Assembly: GCA_947359465.1 (NCBI GenBank)
Contig: OX375878.1
Coordinates: 74,129,916-74,193,915, forward strand
Length of the DNA: 64,000 nucleotides
Direction: 5' to 3'
Source of the DNA: Metellina segmentata
Lineage: Eukaryota > Arthropoda > Arachnida > Araneae > Tetragnathidae
Shown: positions 34,930-46,265 of the stretch, one piece after another
Layout: the number at the start of each line of letters is the position of its first letter
Numbering within the stretch: position 1 is the stretch's first letter
Notes under the pieces: model-generated
What the model saw: only the letters and a program-made list of their open reading frames with translations
Told to the model about the DNA's origin: nothing
Database searches by the model: none
Program-made: the position numbers and the translations under genes

Positions 34930-36244
34930 TATAAATTTAAATAAACGCTATAGAGAAAAGATGTCACAACAAGCAACTTAAAAAAAAAGAGTAATATAAA
35001 CTCTCATTGGTCTCATAGATAGTCACGTTGTAATTCTTACACAGCATTGCCATGTTTACTGGAAGATGCTTCACGTTTACTTACATGAGAACGTACGCAA
35101 TTCGATAAACAAACGCTTTCAAGCTCTGAAGTGGAACTCCTTCACCTCATATCCTAATCGAATAATCACACTGAATAAGTAACTTACTTTTTGTAGCGAA
35201 GCGTAAATCCCCTCACGTCACTTCGAAGTGACAGACGGCCATGGCCTTGAGCTTCGAGAAGGATGGAGGAACAACAATTCGCAGGTGCAATGATTCAGGA
35301 GGGTAAATAATAACACTAAAAAATCGTTTCCCCTCAGGGTAATTGATTTTGGGGGGAGAGTAAGCTTTTAGAGACGACGGCTCAGGAGAGCTTTTTATCT
35401 ACTTTGCTCGTGAGGCGAAAAAAAAAAAAAAACTCGGGACATCCAAATTGGACGAAGTGTGGGGTCTAAAATTACAATGCACGTGCGCAAGTCACATCGC
35501 CCTCGATAATGCCCTCTTATAGATGCCGCGATTTGAATGAGGGAACATCTCTGTGCGACTACTGCGTTACACAAATTGTCATGTGTGATCTTTGGTTCCA
35601 TGCAAATTGCGGGTAACTGCTAGGTAATCCAAGAGGCATTCACAAAAAGGGCATGTATCTCATTTTGAATATTGTTATAACTTGGGTGGCGGTTATTGCA
35701 ATTTGCTTGTCAAAACGAATCAGTTCCTGCGGTTGGGAAGTGCTTCGACTGTCTCAAATACACATAATATTTTTTTTACAGCCGGTGTTATTAATTTGAA
35801 AAGATGATGGGAAAACCTTTTTAGCATTTTAACCGTGTGTGGTTTGTTGGATTTTTAATGGAGCAAGGGTCCGATCTTAGAAAGCTTTTGTTGTGTGATT
35901 TAGCTTTATTTAGTTTAAAGGCAGGTAAAATAAAATGAATCGAAAATACTGTATACATTCGTGAGTAGAAAACACTCTAACATTTATAACTATCGTTACA
36001 ATTCTTTAAATTATGTGCATGTGTTTTCTGAACTGTATTCCAAGACATCCGAAGATGAACTTCAGAAATAGATATTTTTGACATTAAATTTTTGTATCAC
36101 AAGAGCTCCATGTTTAAGGCAACTTAATTTAGTACTAAAAAATTTGGAATCTTAACGAAATTAAATACGGCAATTTGCGTCAATTTGAAAAAGTATTTTG
36201 AACAATACACTTTCAATATTATTATTAGACTAATTCCTTAAAAG
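34930..36244. other. GC-richer patch at 35.2-35.6 kb, no assigned gene
   Basis: 35180-35620 is less AT-rich than its surroundings, with open frames on the minus strand (35395-35601) that I do not recognise. The rest is AT-rich. A strong acceptor-like run, ATTTTTTTTACAG, near 35780 is followed by only a short open frame. Confidence 0.35.
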
Positions 36245-36245
36245 A

Positions 36246-36309
36246 TAGATAGGTAAGTATTTTAATTAACGCAGCACTGGAGTAACACAATGTGATATTA
36301 GAGACTACC
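36246..36309 (-). mobile_element. SINE family A, tail fragment
   Basis: About 60 bp beginning 'aggtaagtattttaatta' and continuing 'gcactggagtaacacaatg'. The remainder is missing. Confidence 0.75.
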
Positions 36310-37657
36310 TTAAAAAGAAATTAAAATATTAAGACAAAGAAAAGTAGTACTATTATGTAATTATTTTAGGTTTCAAAACATTTCTGTATAAAACAGATTT
36401 ATTTCATTCAAAGTAAAATATTTTTAGTGTAATTTTTTACCAACTGTGATCTGCATTCAATTTGAATATTTGGCCACTAAAAGTCCTATGTGCTCGTTTT
36501 ATGATAAGCACTGCAAGTGCTGTAAGTGTTGACATGAACTACCGATGACACGAACCCCCAAAAATAGAACATTAGGACAAGTACACGCTATACTGGGACA
36601 CTGGACCTTTTGTCCTGATTGAAGTCGGTTTCTAAAAAGAAGTTTCAAACATCGATTTAGAGATAAACAATTTCCAATATTTTAACAGTTCAAATGAATT
36701 GAATTCCAAATTCCAAAAGCGGTGCTTAGTATTTATGTTTTAATACCAGTGGTGCCATCTATTGAATAATGATAGTAAACTGGTTTTCTTGAACGAAACG
36801 AGTAGCATAAAGCTTGCAGGGAAACGAAGTAAGCCAGATGATCAACTTTTTGAAGATCAGCGTTAATGAAATCTGGCGTATTTGCCTTGTTTGAAGCTTT
36901 AGTTTAATCCAATTTATTCGAGTTCATATTAATCGTAGACCAATAATTCACTTCATTCTTTGATTTTTATCATTTCTAAACAAAACTAAAATATCGCATA
37001 GAAAAAAAATAACAAGTTGCATCGTTCATAAAAGTTTAATAATAAATCTATGCAATCCTTTTGTACTGAATCGCAAAATAAACTTTCACAGTTATCGTTC
37101 GTAGATGGGAAATTCAAGTGAAGTGAAATTATTGAAATAATTATATTTTTATATTATTAGTCCTTATTAAACCAATATAGAGTGTTAAAATTTGAAATGA
37201 TTGATAACTGACGAAAAAAATCAGTATTTAAAAACATTTCGCAAGTTTCAGCGAATTATGTCATACATTGCAAATATCAATTTTATCTTGAAGGTTTCTA
37301 AGTACGGTGCAGTTTTACGGAGGAATAGCTCTCAAAGTAAAACTTATGAATAATACAAAAAAGTAAAACTTTAAACTATATATTTAGATAGAGTGTTAAA
37401 GAACGAGTTATAAAATTGGGTTATTGAAATCACCAGCTTTCACTACAATGAAAGTTTAAGAATAAGCCCAAGAAATGTAATGAAATTGCATTTTGAAATA
37501 TAAAGCTTATTAGATGCAGTTTTTGATACATGGCCGATACAAAATAATACTTCGAAACTGAAGTTAGCAATTCACATTATTATTGATGATAAACTTGCTT
37601 TCCAAATCAAATTCTTGGGAATTTTAAAATGCATTTTATTCAAATAGATTCCTTGCA
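36310..37657. other. no gene seen
   Basis: AT-rich, intron-like. No repeat family or splice-bounded exon was recognised. Confidence 0.5.
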
Positions 37658-37666
37658 TTTTTAAAG

Positions 37667-37992
37667 TGGGTAAGGTAATTTTAATTAACGTCGTTCTAGA
37701 GCTACACAACTTGCTATTGACGACGGACCTGGATCAATCCCCTTAAGGGAAAGATTCGAAGACACCACCGCGTAATTTTGAACTACGGTCAGATGACGAG
37801 GCAACACTTGAGCTGGCATCCCACTCTCCAAACTTCCACACTAACCCAACGAAAGGACTTTCGACCTCGACAAATTTATGGAGCACCAGCCACCTCAATA
37901 CCAAACGCTTACACAATCCATGTAATCCGGATTCGAACCAGGAACCTTCCGATCTAGAGGAGAACATTTAACCACCAGACCAATTGGACGGC
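37667..37992 (-). mobile_element. SINE family A, full length (head type 1)
   Basis: Full-length copy with a 9-bp flanking duplication TTTTTAAAG (37658-37666 and 37993-38001). Reverse-complemented, the head contains the type-1 B box (GGTTCGAATCCGG-like, near 37930) and an A-box-like segment near 37965. Minus-strand frames across it are repeat artefacts. Confidence 0.93.
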
Positions 37993-38179
37993 TTTTTAAA
38001 GAGGGAAAACATGGATGTAATTTTAATAATCCATCCATAGTTAAAGTCATTTTTAGACTCATTCTTTTCTTCCTGTAGAAAAAATACAATATGATCACGT
38101 CAATACATAATAGATAATTTGCCATGCAAGATGAATCTAGGCTAAAAGCTAAAATCTACACTTTCACTTTGGCTTAATT

Positions 38180-38325
38180 ACGATCTGCGTGTTGTAGGCT
38201 GTAACTCACCCTGTGTGTATTTCTCTCTTTTGTGTCAGTTAAAATGTCTGTGCGTATATGTCCTTTATTTGACATTTTCGGCTTTGTGTTTGTCGCAGCT
38301 CGGTCATATATGGCTCATAAAACAT
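38180..38325 (+). mobile_element. SINE family B, copy 4 (plus strand)
   Basis: The only family-B copy in the opposite orientation. It has 'gcgtgttgtagg', 'ttctctcttttgtgtcagt', 'tgtgcgtatatgtcc' and 'gtttgtcgcagctcggtc', which are the reverse-complement counterparts of the blocks in copies 1 and 5. The 5' head is partial. Confidence 0.7.
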
Positions 38326-38539
38326 AAACTAACTTGACTTAATAACATTTTTTGCGTAACTAAGTCTGCGTCTTTTGAGGTGCAATAGTGAGAGGGATTT
38401 ACCCATTTTATCTCCACTACATATACTTGTTAAAAGTTTCAACTAATAAGCTGCTTTTATGTCAAAATGTTCGTGAAAAAACTGATGCATCTTAAAAGGC
38501 TCTCTTCTTTCAAAGCTTTTTTTTTTTTGTCTCCTTCAG

Positions 38540-38723
38540 AAAATAATTCAAGGCATCGTCCAACCCAAAAGCATGCTTCCTCGCGACTTGATCTCGTGAA
38601 ACCCAGCATGTTTCCTACTTATCCCGATGACTCATGTCGATCCATTGAGCTAACAAGTAACTTAACCAAGAAAAAACGCAGCCTGCGGAAACTTACGGCC
38701 TTGATTAATTCCAAGCCCAAGAG
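38540..38723 (+). CDS. internal coding exon of an unidentified plus-strand gene
   Basis: A 184-nt exon with an excellent acceptor (a long T/C run ending GTCTCCTTCAG, AG at 38538-38539) and a near-consensus donor, AGAG|GTGAGT (GT at 38724). It is open in one frame throughout, entering at codon position 2 and leaving after codon position 2. It encodes about 60 residues: NNSRHRPTQKHASSRLDLVK, a Pro/Ser-containing middle with one Cys (DDSCRSIEL), and a basic end, LTKKKRSLRKLTALINSKPK. The KKKR and KPKR runs could be furin-type cleavage sites or nuclear/membrane-binding basic patches. No domain is recognised. The entry phase fits the candidate signal-peptide exon at 25432-25570, giving a Glu codon at the junction. 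If the two belong together, the product would be secreted or membrane-bound. Confidence 0.6.
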
Positions 38724-39355
38724 GTGAGTTATCAAACAGCTGCCCAAGAAGAACCCCCCAAAAGCAAGCCATCATACAGCTCGAATCCTCAAACACACAT
38801 CGCCCCCCCCCAGGCGTTTCCATTATGCGCTAAACACCTGCAATTTAAACGAACGGACACACGATGCGTGGGTAGAATCCCACCCTTCAAAAAGCATCTG
38901 CTTCGAGATTAACGGAAATCCGGATAAATTGAAGGACATCGTATAAAAACATGTTATTCTACGTATAATGAACCATGCTTCCGACAACAAAACACGGTGT
39001 TGTAGATGTGTATATACTTCCTTATACAGACCAAAAATGGCTCTTGCACCATAAAACTCTACCCAAACCAACGAACCCAAAATTTATGTAGCGAAAAGTT
39101 GGTGCAAGTCCGATACTATAACTTAACTCATTCTTGATGTCTGAACATTATCAGACTTCGAATTTTAATTATTCTGAATGATTTTTTTTTCAGATTAATA
39201 CTACTTTTAATACAGATTCATGTTATTATAATCATTGGAGCCTCGTGGAAAACACAAGTCCTCTAGTAGCATTACGGTAATATGTAATTATTCATCAATA
39301 ATTTCCTGTACTGCCTTGAATGGGGCTTCCAATAGCTATCGATTCTACCATCAAC
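38724..39355. other. intron-like sequence after the 38.5 kb exon
   Basis: The first 200 bp are relatively GC-rich with a C9-type run near 38806-38814. Frames here on both strands have no family resemblance. Confidence 0.45.
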
Positions 39356-39364
39356 TATTTTATA

Positions 39365-39694
39365 TAGATGTTAGGTAGGTAATTAATTAACGTCATGTCG
39401 CACTGGAGCAGCAAAGCGGGCAACTGAAGACGGTCCAAGATCAATCCCGAAGGTAAAGATCTAGAAACAACACCTCGTAATTTTGAACAACGGTCAGATG
39501 ACCAGGTAATACCTGAGCTGACCCTCCACTCGCCAAACTTATACACCACTCCAACATGAGGACATTTGAGACCACGACAAATTTAACGTGCTCCAGTGTC
39601 CGAATACACGACGGTCTTTGTCTGAACCGAGTTTTGAACTCGTAACCTTCCGGTTGCTAATCCGTCGCTCCTCCAACTGAGCTACCGCGACCAG
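39365..39694 (-). mobile_element. SINE family A, full length (head type 2)
   Basis: Full-length copy with a 9-bp duplication TATTTTATA (39356-39364 and 39695-39703). The body equals the other copies, but the head differs: reverse-complemented, it begins GGTCGCGGTAGCTCAGTTGG, with GAGTTCAAAACTCGG as the B-box/T-arm region. This looks like a canonical tRNA 5' half (GTAGCTCAGTTGG is a D-arm), different from head type 1. Confidence 0.93.
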
Positions 39695-40191
39695 TATTTT
39701 ATACATAATTCGAAATATATTCTGCATAAAATAGTGCTACCCGAAATTGCCTTCAAAGAGTTACGAAGAAAATGAAATGGTGGAAATGAAAAAGAAAATG
39801 GTAATTTAATGAAAATGGAAATTTAAAAACAATGAGACCACTTTCATAATTCACATTTTCATTCATTATAATAAGTTTAAAGTTTTTGTTTTAGATCTAT
39901 ATGTATATTATTCGTCTGATTCATGTCATTAAACTGCATTTCAATTTCAATAACTGAACACATTAAGTTTATCAAATTGTCTTAAAATATTTTGATTTAC
40001 GGTTTTTGTAACGTGCGTATTTTAACCCTTTTTTTTAATACTTAATTCTTAAAATGTCTGTCATCACACGTAAATTTAAAAATAAATTATGATGGGAAAT
40101 TAACTTTTTAGGATGATTGCAACTATCTTGTAGAATTAATAATTATTGACGCCTTGAAAAGTCAAAAACCTTAACGATTTCATCTGGTGAA

Positions 40192-40486
40192 GGAAGGTAT
40201 TTAACTAACATCCCATTGGAACAACACAACGGGTTATTGGTGACGGTCCGGGATCATGTCCGATGGAAAAGATTCGAGATCATCACGTAAATGAACCCAG
40301 ATGACGAGGTGACACCTGAGCTTGCACCCACAGTGTAAATTTCCATACTACGCCAACGGGAGGGTATTTGAGACTACGACAGATTTAACGTGAGCCATCC
40401 CCTCCCACTTGTACACGACGTTCTTTGGTTGGATTCGAACTCTTCGATTGCTAATCCGTTACTCTTAAAACAGGGCTACCGCGGCC
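40192..40486 (-). mobile_element. SINE family A, near full length (head type 2)
   Basis: Diverged near-full-length copy. The tail 'aaggtatttaactaac' is followed by the body, and the reversed head ends 'agggctaccgcggcc', the type-2 end. 'ttggattcgaactcttcg' preserves the B-box region. No clear target duplication was found. Confidence 0.88.
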
Positions 40487-42154
40487 TCCTCAAAACTCAA
40501 GCATCCAAGACTCTTTAAGATATATCGCATCATACATATATCTCAGAAAGATATACTACCTTCGAAAAGATGTCATCCGGCATACGGCATTGATATTTGT
40601 CCATATTTAATGAAATTGTGATGAATGTATTCTAGACTGTATGACAAAAATATGAGATGTAACGTAAATTCACCCCATGGTGCACAAGGGTAATGCAAAG
40701 GGGTTACCTGCGCTATGACGGAAATATTCAATTAAATGATTGGGTATTAGAAAAACAAAATTTAATAGAATTTGGTTTCTAATTTAGGAGAGTAACAATG
40801 ACTTTAAGCACAGTTAATAAGTTCAAACCTTTCATGTTTTTGAGAGTAAGACATACCCAGTTAATTTACTAGTTGCAAGTTTAACGAAAGCACAAAGAAC
40901 AATCCAGCGAATTTTCTTCGCAATCACCGAAATTATTTGTGTGATTTACTCGTGCGGTTCAGTCATCTTTGCTTTCATAAATAAAAAAAGCTTCACGTTT
41001 GTTATCATACCTGTGGATAAAACAAACATATATCTCACAATTAAATTCAGTTTGAAAGAAGTTTCCCAAAACCTCACAACACCTATACTTTGGGAAATAT
41101 ATGTGTTTAATGTCTCCTACAGGTGTTTAATGTCTCCTACAGGTGTTTAATGTCAGTACAAATACGAATCTAAATACTGTCCATTCTGCATTCAAACGAA
41201 AACCCTCACTCAGCCGCAAGTCAATGCACTATTATCATACACATTTTCTACTTTAAAATAAACATTTTCGTCGTGGGTGTTTTTAAAATGTTTACATTTC
41301 CTGTTTATTTTATATCGTGATTTGTAGACTGTTTATAGATTGTTGCAATGATCATTCTTACTTTTTTTTAAATAATGATAGTTTTATTCTCAACCGCTTG
41401 TAAAAACTAGACACGTGTTTTTCTAAAATTGCTATTGACGGAATCATTTATCTAGCATTGTTTGTTACACAGCATAAATTTGTGTGTATCTGTCTTATAA
41501 TGCAAATTTTGATATTACTTTTCGTTTTGTTAGCATGAATTAGGTCTCATGCAGATGAAAGCCAATGCAAACTGATTAGCACTGAAAAGTGAGATCCATT
41601 TCCAATGGCATCTTGAAATCTATTAAAGGCATGAGAAATTAAATGTTTTATGTTCCCACGAGTCAAATTCTAGTGCTCGGTACAGATTGGTCGAAATTAC
41701 AGGAACTATTAACGTTTTTTAATAACGGAAGTTCGAAAATAAAAACAGATTATTAAGCCGATGTAAGAATAGGAGGAGGTGGATTCAATTAATGCTGAGA
41801 TCTAAATCTGTCATTGAGCACAGAAGGAAGAAATTAAAGCACGTAGTTCTGACAAGGTCAAATCTTAATAACAATCCCTGGAACTATTCATAAGTTCAGT
41901 TGGAAAAATCAGGATCCGCATTTCTTACACATGCGCGAAATAAAACAGAAAAATAACACTTTAAAAAAAAATCTGTATTTTAGTATATTTTAGTTACATA
42001 CTGTAAAGACTTTAAGCAAATATCGTGGCCTGATTAGTTAGAAAATTTTGTATAAATATTCTCAGACATTTCAACGTTCAACGTCATTTTACTACTGTAA
42101 ATTGCTAAACAATTTTCACAGTGTTTTACAGTTATTTTTACTTCAGAACTAAAG
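40487..42154. other. no gene seen; small direct repeat at 41.1 kb
   Basis: AT-rich. A 20-bp unit (GTGTTTAATGTCTCCTACAG) is present twice in tandem at 41104-41143, with a third partial start. No gene is recognised. Confidence 0.5.
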
Positions 42155-42162
42155 CTACTAGT

Positions 42163-42905
42163 TAGTGATGTGACATCGACAGCAAAACATCGATGTTCAA
42201 AATTAAAACATCGATTTTGATAATACATCACCCCAAAAAACATCGATGCTTTTAAAATTCAGTGTATTTAAACTTTTTCCCCCCATTTCTTAAAATTGGT
42301 TCAGTAACTTGTGATGCTACATCGACAGCATAACATCGATGTTTTTAAAATTCAGTGTATTTAAAATCCCCCCCCCCATTACTTAAAACTGGTTTAGCAA
42401 CTATTGATGAGACATCGACAGCAAAACATCGATGTTCAAAATTAAAACATCGGTGTTAAAATACATCGACCCAAACCTTATGACGATACATCGACCCAAA
42501 CCTGATGACGATACATCGACCCCAAAACCCAACATCAATGTTTTTTTAAAAATTGTGCATTTAAAATTTTCCCCCCATTTCTTAAAATGGTTTAGCAACT
42601 AGTGATGCGACATCGGCTCCAATACATCGATGTGTTTTTAAAACATCAATGTCGCATCCCTACTTTTCAGACCCTTCACCCTTGGCCCCTTTGGTCTGAA
42701 GGTATGTTCAATTTGCTGATTATAAAATTTATGCTACTTGTTTTTTTTTTTAATTTTTTTTTTTTTTATAACGGTACTTTTTTTTTTATTTAAAAATAAA
42801 ACATCGAAAAGTAAAGCATCGATGTTACAAAAACATCGACTCTAAAAACATCGATGTTACAAAAACATCGATGTTAAAAACATCGACATCGATGTCGCAT
42901 CCCTA
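42163..42905. mobile_element. hAT-type MITE packed with CATCGA/CATCGATG motifs, 743 bp
   Basis: Ends TAGTGATGTGACATCGA at the left and, reverse-complemented, TAGGGATGCGACATCGATG at the right. It is flanked by a perfect 8-bp duplication, CTACTAGT (42155-42162 and 42906-42913), which indicates a hAT transposase. Inside, CATCGA occurs about 19 times, with four one-base variants, many as the palindrome CATCGATG. The left half consists of tandemly repeated terminal segments (starts near 42163, 42306, 42403 and 42601). An extra pair of inverted ends encloses about 62 bp (42600-42661). A unique T-rich piece (42663-42793) fills the right half. There is no coding capacity. Confidence 0.88.
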
Positions 42906-42913
42906 CTACTAGT

Positions 42914-45043
42914 AAGTCTGCGGCTGTGTTGCAATAGAAACGAGGTTTTGCTCATCATCTATAGGGGATTCCTGTAACATTTCGTTTATTAGATTGACAC
43001 ACTGACAAATGATTCTGCAGGTGTTTGTGGGATAAGAGAGTATACGTTTGCAACGAGCTACATTCGAAAAATCGCCAAAACCTCATGCGACTCACACCCA
43101 CGCAAAATGTACGAGACATGTTACTATAGCAACCGCCGTTGCATGGACTTCGTATCTGGCGCAGTTTTCTAGATATACATTATTAATATCAAAATTAGAA
43201 TTTATTAATACCAAAACTATTTCACATACAAAAATGAAAACATTCATCTGTCTTTGGTATATAATGAAAAATGTTTTGATGAGAAATGATTAAAGAACAT
43301 ACATTACAATATTTTAATGGGGGAAAAATTCGACTTCTATTTAAACGAAGAAAATTTATTTAAAAAAAGAAAAAATGTCAAATTCTTACTTTTTACTTTG
43401 ATAAGTACTATTTTATAATAAGCACCGATAAAAGAATCTCATACTTATGATCGTAAATGTAAAAATTATTTTTCTTTGAAAACACGAAAATCGTGCTAAA
43501 ACTTAAAACAGAATCGTGATAAAGCTTGAAATAGAATTATTTAGACTTCAACAAATTGAAAACGTTATTGCAGAGTTTTAAGGAAAATAAATTGAAGTCA
43601 CGAAAAAACTTTGTGGTGAAAATTTTAAAAGTATTTTCCATGACTTTAATCCATTTCAAATTTATTATCTAAGTACGACTACAGTATCTTTTTGGGGTAG
43701 AAATAATTGCCTTCGACTTTGAATAAATTGCCATAAAAATGTATGATATCAGTAAATACTGAAAGCGTGATGCTCCGTATAAAAGGAAGCATTTCCTATA
43801 CATCCAATGGTAACCTTAAATCAGGAAGTAACGTACAACAATATCAAAATCCTCTTTATTATGCACTTGAAGGGAAAGAACGAAAACGATCGCATGGCAG
43901 TTCCATGTTTTTCTCTGCAGGTAAGTAAATGCGAACTTGTAACGTGTCTTGTGGCTCGTGACATTTTTATGTACCCTCATTATTTTCCTCGAAAACTACT
44001 CTTTATTGAAATGGTACTTTATAGCTACATCGGTCTGGTTTGGAGATTAAATCGAAGCAAATTGGTTAATAAGAGGACTTAAGACGTTTCATGCTTTCAG
44101 GATTGAATAGATTCTAAGCAAAGAATAGATGTTTTTGCTTAATTCGATCTGTTCAAAAGTTTAAGTAGGAAAACGCGTGAATAGAACTATTATCCTGAAT
44201 TATTACGTCTGCTGCTTCCTTTTCAAATAGTTGGGGTGTTTTCTGCGAAAATGCATTGACCTTGCAGTATAAAAGCCCAAATCCAATTGACTATAATAGT
44301 AACACATTTAGTATGTTCAAATTAATAAATGAGACAATTTATTGCTATTGTACGTTTGAGCTTATTTTAAGTTTAAATGTTGTGTAGAATCTAGGCTTTT
44401 CCAGGTGAATCGTAAATGTAAGTTTAGTTGCTTATTAAGTGTGGTAATGTATGTAGCCTACAGAATGGGATAGATTATAGGTAGAATAATACTCTATAGA
44501 ATACGCAACTTTGAAATATTTACTCTCTAATGGATATCTTCAGAGCACTGAAATGCATTACGCATAAGAGAATTCTCGTTTTAATGGGACTCATAGGACA
44601 AATAAATTTTTGTCAGCTTACTATTTCAGAAAAAGGCCGCCTGAGTATAACTCTTTAATATATAGACAGAGAAAGTTTTTTTTTCCTGTTTAACAAATCT
44701 TTAGTCTGGTCCTAATAAAACTCAATATTTTACCTATAAAACTCAAATTACCCTCTTGTGATTCAGGGAATTGATTAGATAAAATATGAAACATTATTGT
44801 AAAAAGATCAAGTTATATTTTATTTCTAAATGAAACAGTTACTACATTATATGTTTGATTTATATTTAATGTATGCTTTAGAGTTTTAGTTTAAAATTAG
44901 CTCATATGAATCTTAAATTTGAGAGTCGTAGCCTCTTTAAGATATATAAAATCGAAATTTTGTGTATGTGCCAAAATTATCGGTTGGATTAAAATCAACT
45001 TTATAGTCAAAAATCCAAGTGTACTTCAGCTAAAGAGCCAATA
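42914..45043. other. no confident gene; candidate exon near 43.8 kb listed separately
   Basis: AT-rich, intron-like. Aside from the weak exon candidate ending at 43919, no structure was found. Confidence 0.45.
43744..43919 (+). other. candidate exon ending in a consensus donor (weak)
   Basis: A perfect donor, CTGCAG|GTAAGT, follows 43919. Two plus-strand frames are open upstream of it. One (from about 43743) includes SNVQQYQNPLYYALEGKERK, and the other (from ATG 43807) includes NDRMAVPCFSLQ. A TATAAAAGG box at 43779 lies only about 28 bp before that ATG, so a promoter plus 5' exon is another reading. No strong pyrimidine-rich acceptor exists. Frame and start are undecided. Confidence 0.25.
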
Positions 45044-45045
45044 TA

Positions 45046-46263
45046 CACTGACGAGTCAAAACATTATGACCATCCCCTCATTTTTGAATGAACTCGTCTG
45101 AATGACGTGAAGAGCACGTGATTAAGTGAGAATGGTATTTAACTGCAGAAGGTACATAATCATTCTTGCACTTACTTTTATGAGTGATATGAAAGGCTGA
45201 TGATCTAAGCGAATTTGATAGAGGGCAGATCGTAATATCCCGAAGACTCGGAACGAGTATCACCGAAACTGCACGACTGGTAGGTTGTTCACGATCTGGC
45301 GTTGTTAGTATTCATGCAAAGTGGATAAATGACGGTGAAACCAGCAGTAGACGCCAAGGTGTTGGTCGTCCACGCGTAGTCAAAGAAAAGGGACGTCGGA
45401 GACTGTCCAGCTTGGTAAAGCAAAATCGGCGCGAGACAGTGGGCTCAGTTGACAGCCCAATACAATGCAGGTCCAAGCGCAAGTGTTTCGGAACACACAG
45501 TTCAGCGGACACTGTTGGATATGGGACTGTGCAGTAGACATCCCACTCGTGTGTCTCTGTTGACCAAGCGTCATCGTCAACGACGCCTACAGTGAGCCCG
45601 GGAACATCGAGACTGGACCATGGATGAGTGGAAGAGAGTTGCCTGGCCAGACGAATCCCAATTTCTCATTCATCACGTCGATGGTCGTGTCAGGGTGCGC
45701 CGTCTGCCAGGCGAACAGTTGCTCCCCTCTTGTACAGCAGTACATACAAAGGCAGGTGGTGGCGGTATTAAGCTTTGGGTGATGTTCTCATGGGCGACTC
45801 TGGGACCCGTAGTTGTGGTAGAACAGACCATGAACGCTGCGAACTATCTGAACATCATTGCTGATCAGTTGCACCCTTACGTGGCGTCTGTCTTCCCAAC
45901 TAGAAATGGAATCTTCCAGTAGAACAACACCCCATGTCACAGGGCTCAGATTGTGTTGGAGTAGTTCGAGGAGCATACTGATGAATTTCACTTAATGTAC
46001 TGGCCATCTAACTAGCCGGATCTTAATCCGATAGAGCACATTTGGGGTGTCATGGAGTCGCAGCTCAGAGCTCAAACACCACCATGTCCGAATATTTCGA
46101 TTTTGCGTGACCGCTGTTTAGATATTTGGTACAACCTATGTATGTAAGTCATGTACCCAGAGCTTGTGGTATCTATTCCCAGGCGAGTTGCAGCTGTTTT
46201 GCAGGCCAAAGAAGGCGCAACGCGTTATTGAGTAGGTGGTCATAATGTTTTGGCTCTTCAGTG
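45046..46263 (+). mobile_element. Tc1-like transposon, full length with TIRs, 1218 bp
   Basis: TIRs CACTGACGAGTCAAAACATT at the left and, reverse-complemented, CACTGAAGAGCCAAAACATT at the right, extending over about 28 bp. TA duplications lie at 45044-45045 and 46264-46265. It contains a single transposase gene in the plus orientation that is heavily decayed. Both ends are intact, so it could in principle still be moved in trans. Confidence 0.95.
45179..46231 (+). pseudogene. Tc1-like transposase, multiple stops, catalytic Asp lost
   Basis: Starts at ATGAGTGATATG (45179). The paired-like DNA-binding domain is readable: [20 protein letters not shown], then [21 protein letters not shown] 2-bp deletion just after the start, a 1-bp insertion near 45440 and several stop codons (for example 45597 and 45920) break the frame. 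The first catalytic Asp survives in AWPDESQF, and GGGGIKLW follows. The second catalytic site reads FQ, stop, NNTPCH where FQQDNAPCH is normal: the Asp codon has become AAC (45923-45925). The Glu is present in PDLNPIEHIW. The C-terminal RRVAAVLQAKEGATRY-type end is present near 46190-46231. Dead copy. Confidence 0.92.
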
Positions 46264-46265
46264 TA

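Noticed and set aside
37743..37967. 74-codon minus-strand frame
   Set aside because: Entirely within SINE-A. The related frame at 39355-39549 is the same artefact.
39640..39694. Possible tRNA gene (GTAGCTCAGTTGG D-arm)
   Set aside because: It is the head of a SINE-A copy with target duplications. The acceptor and T arms do not complete a functional cloverleaf with a proper 3' end.
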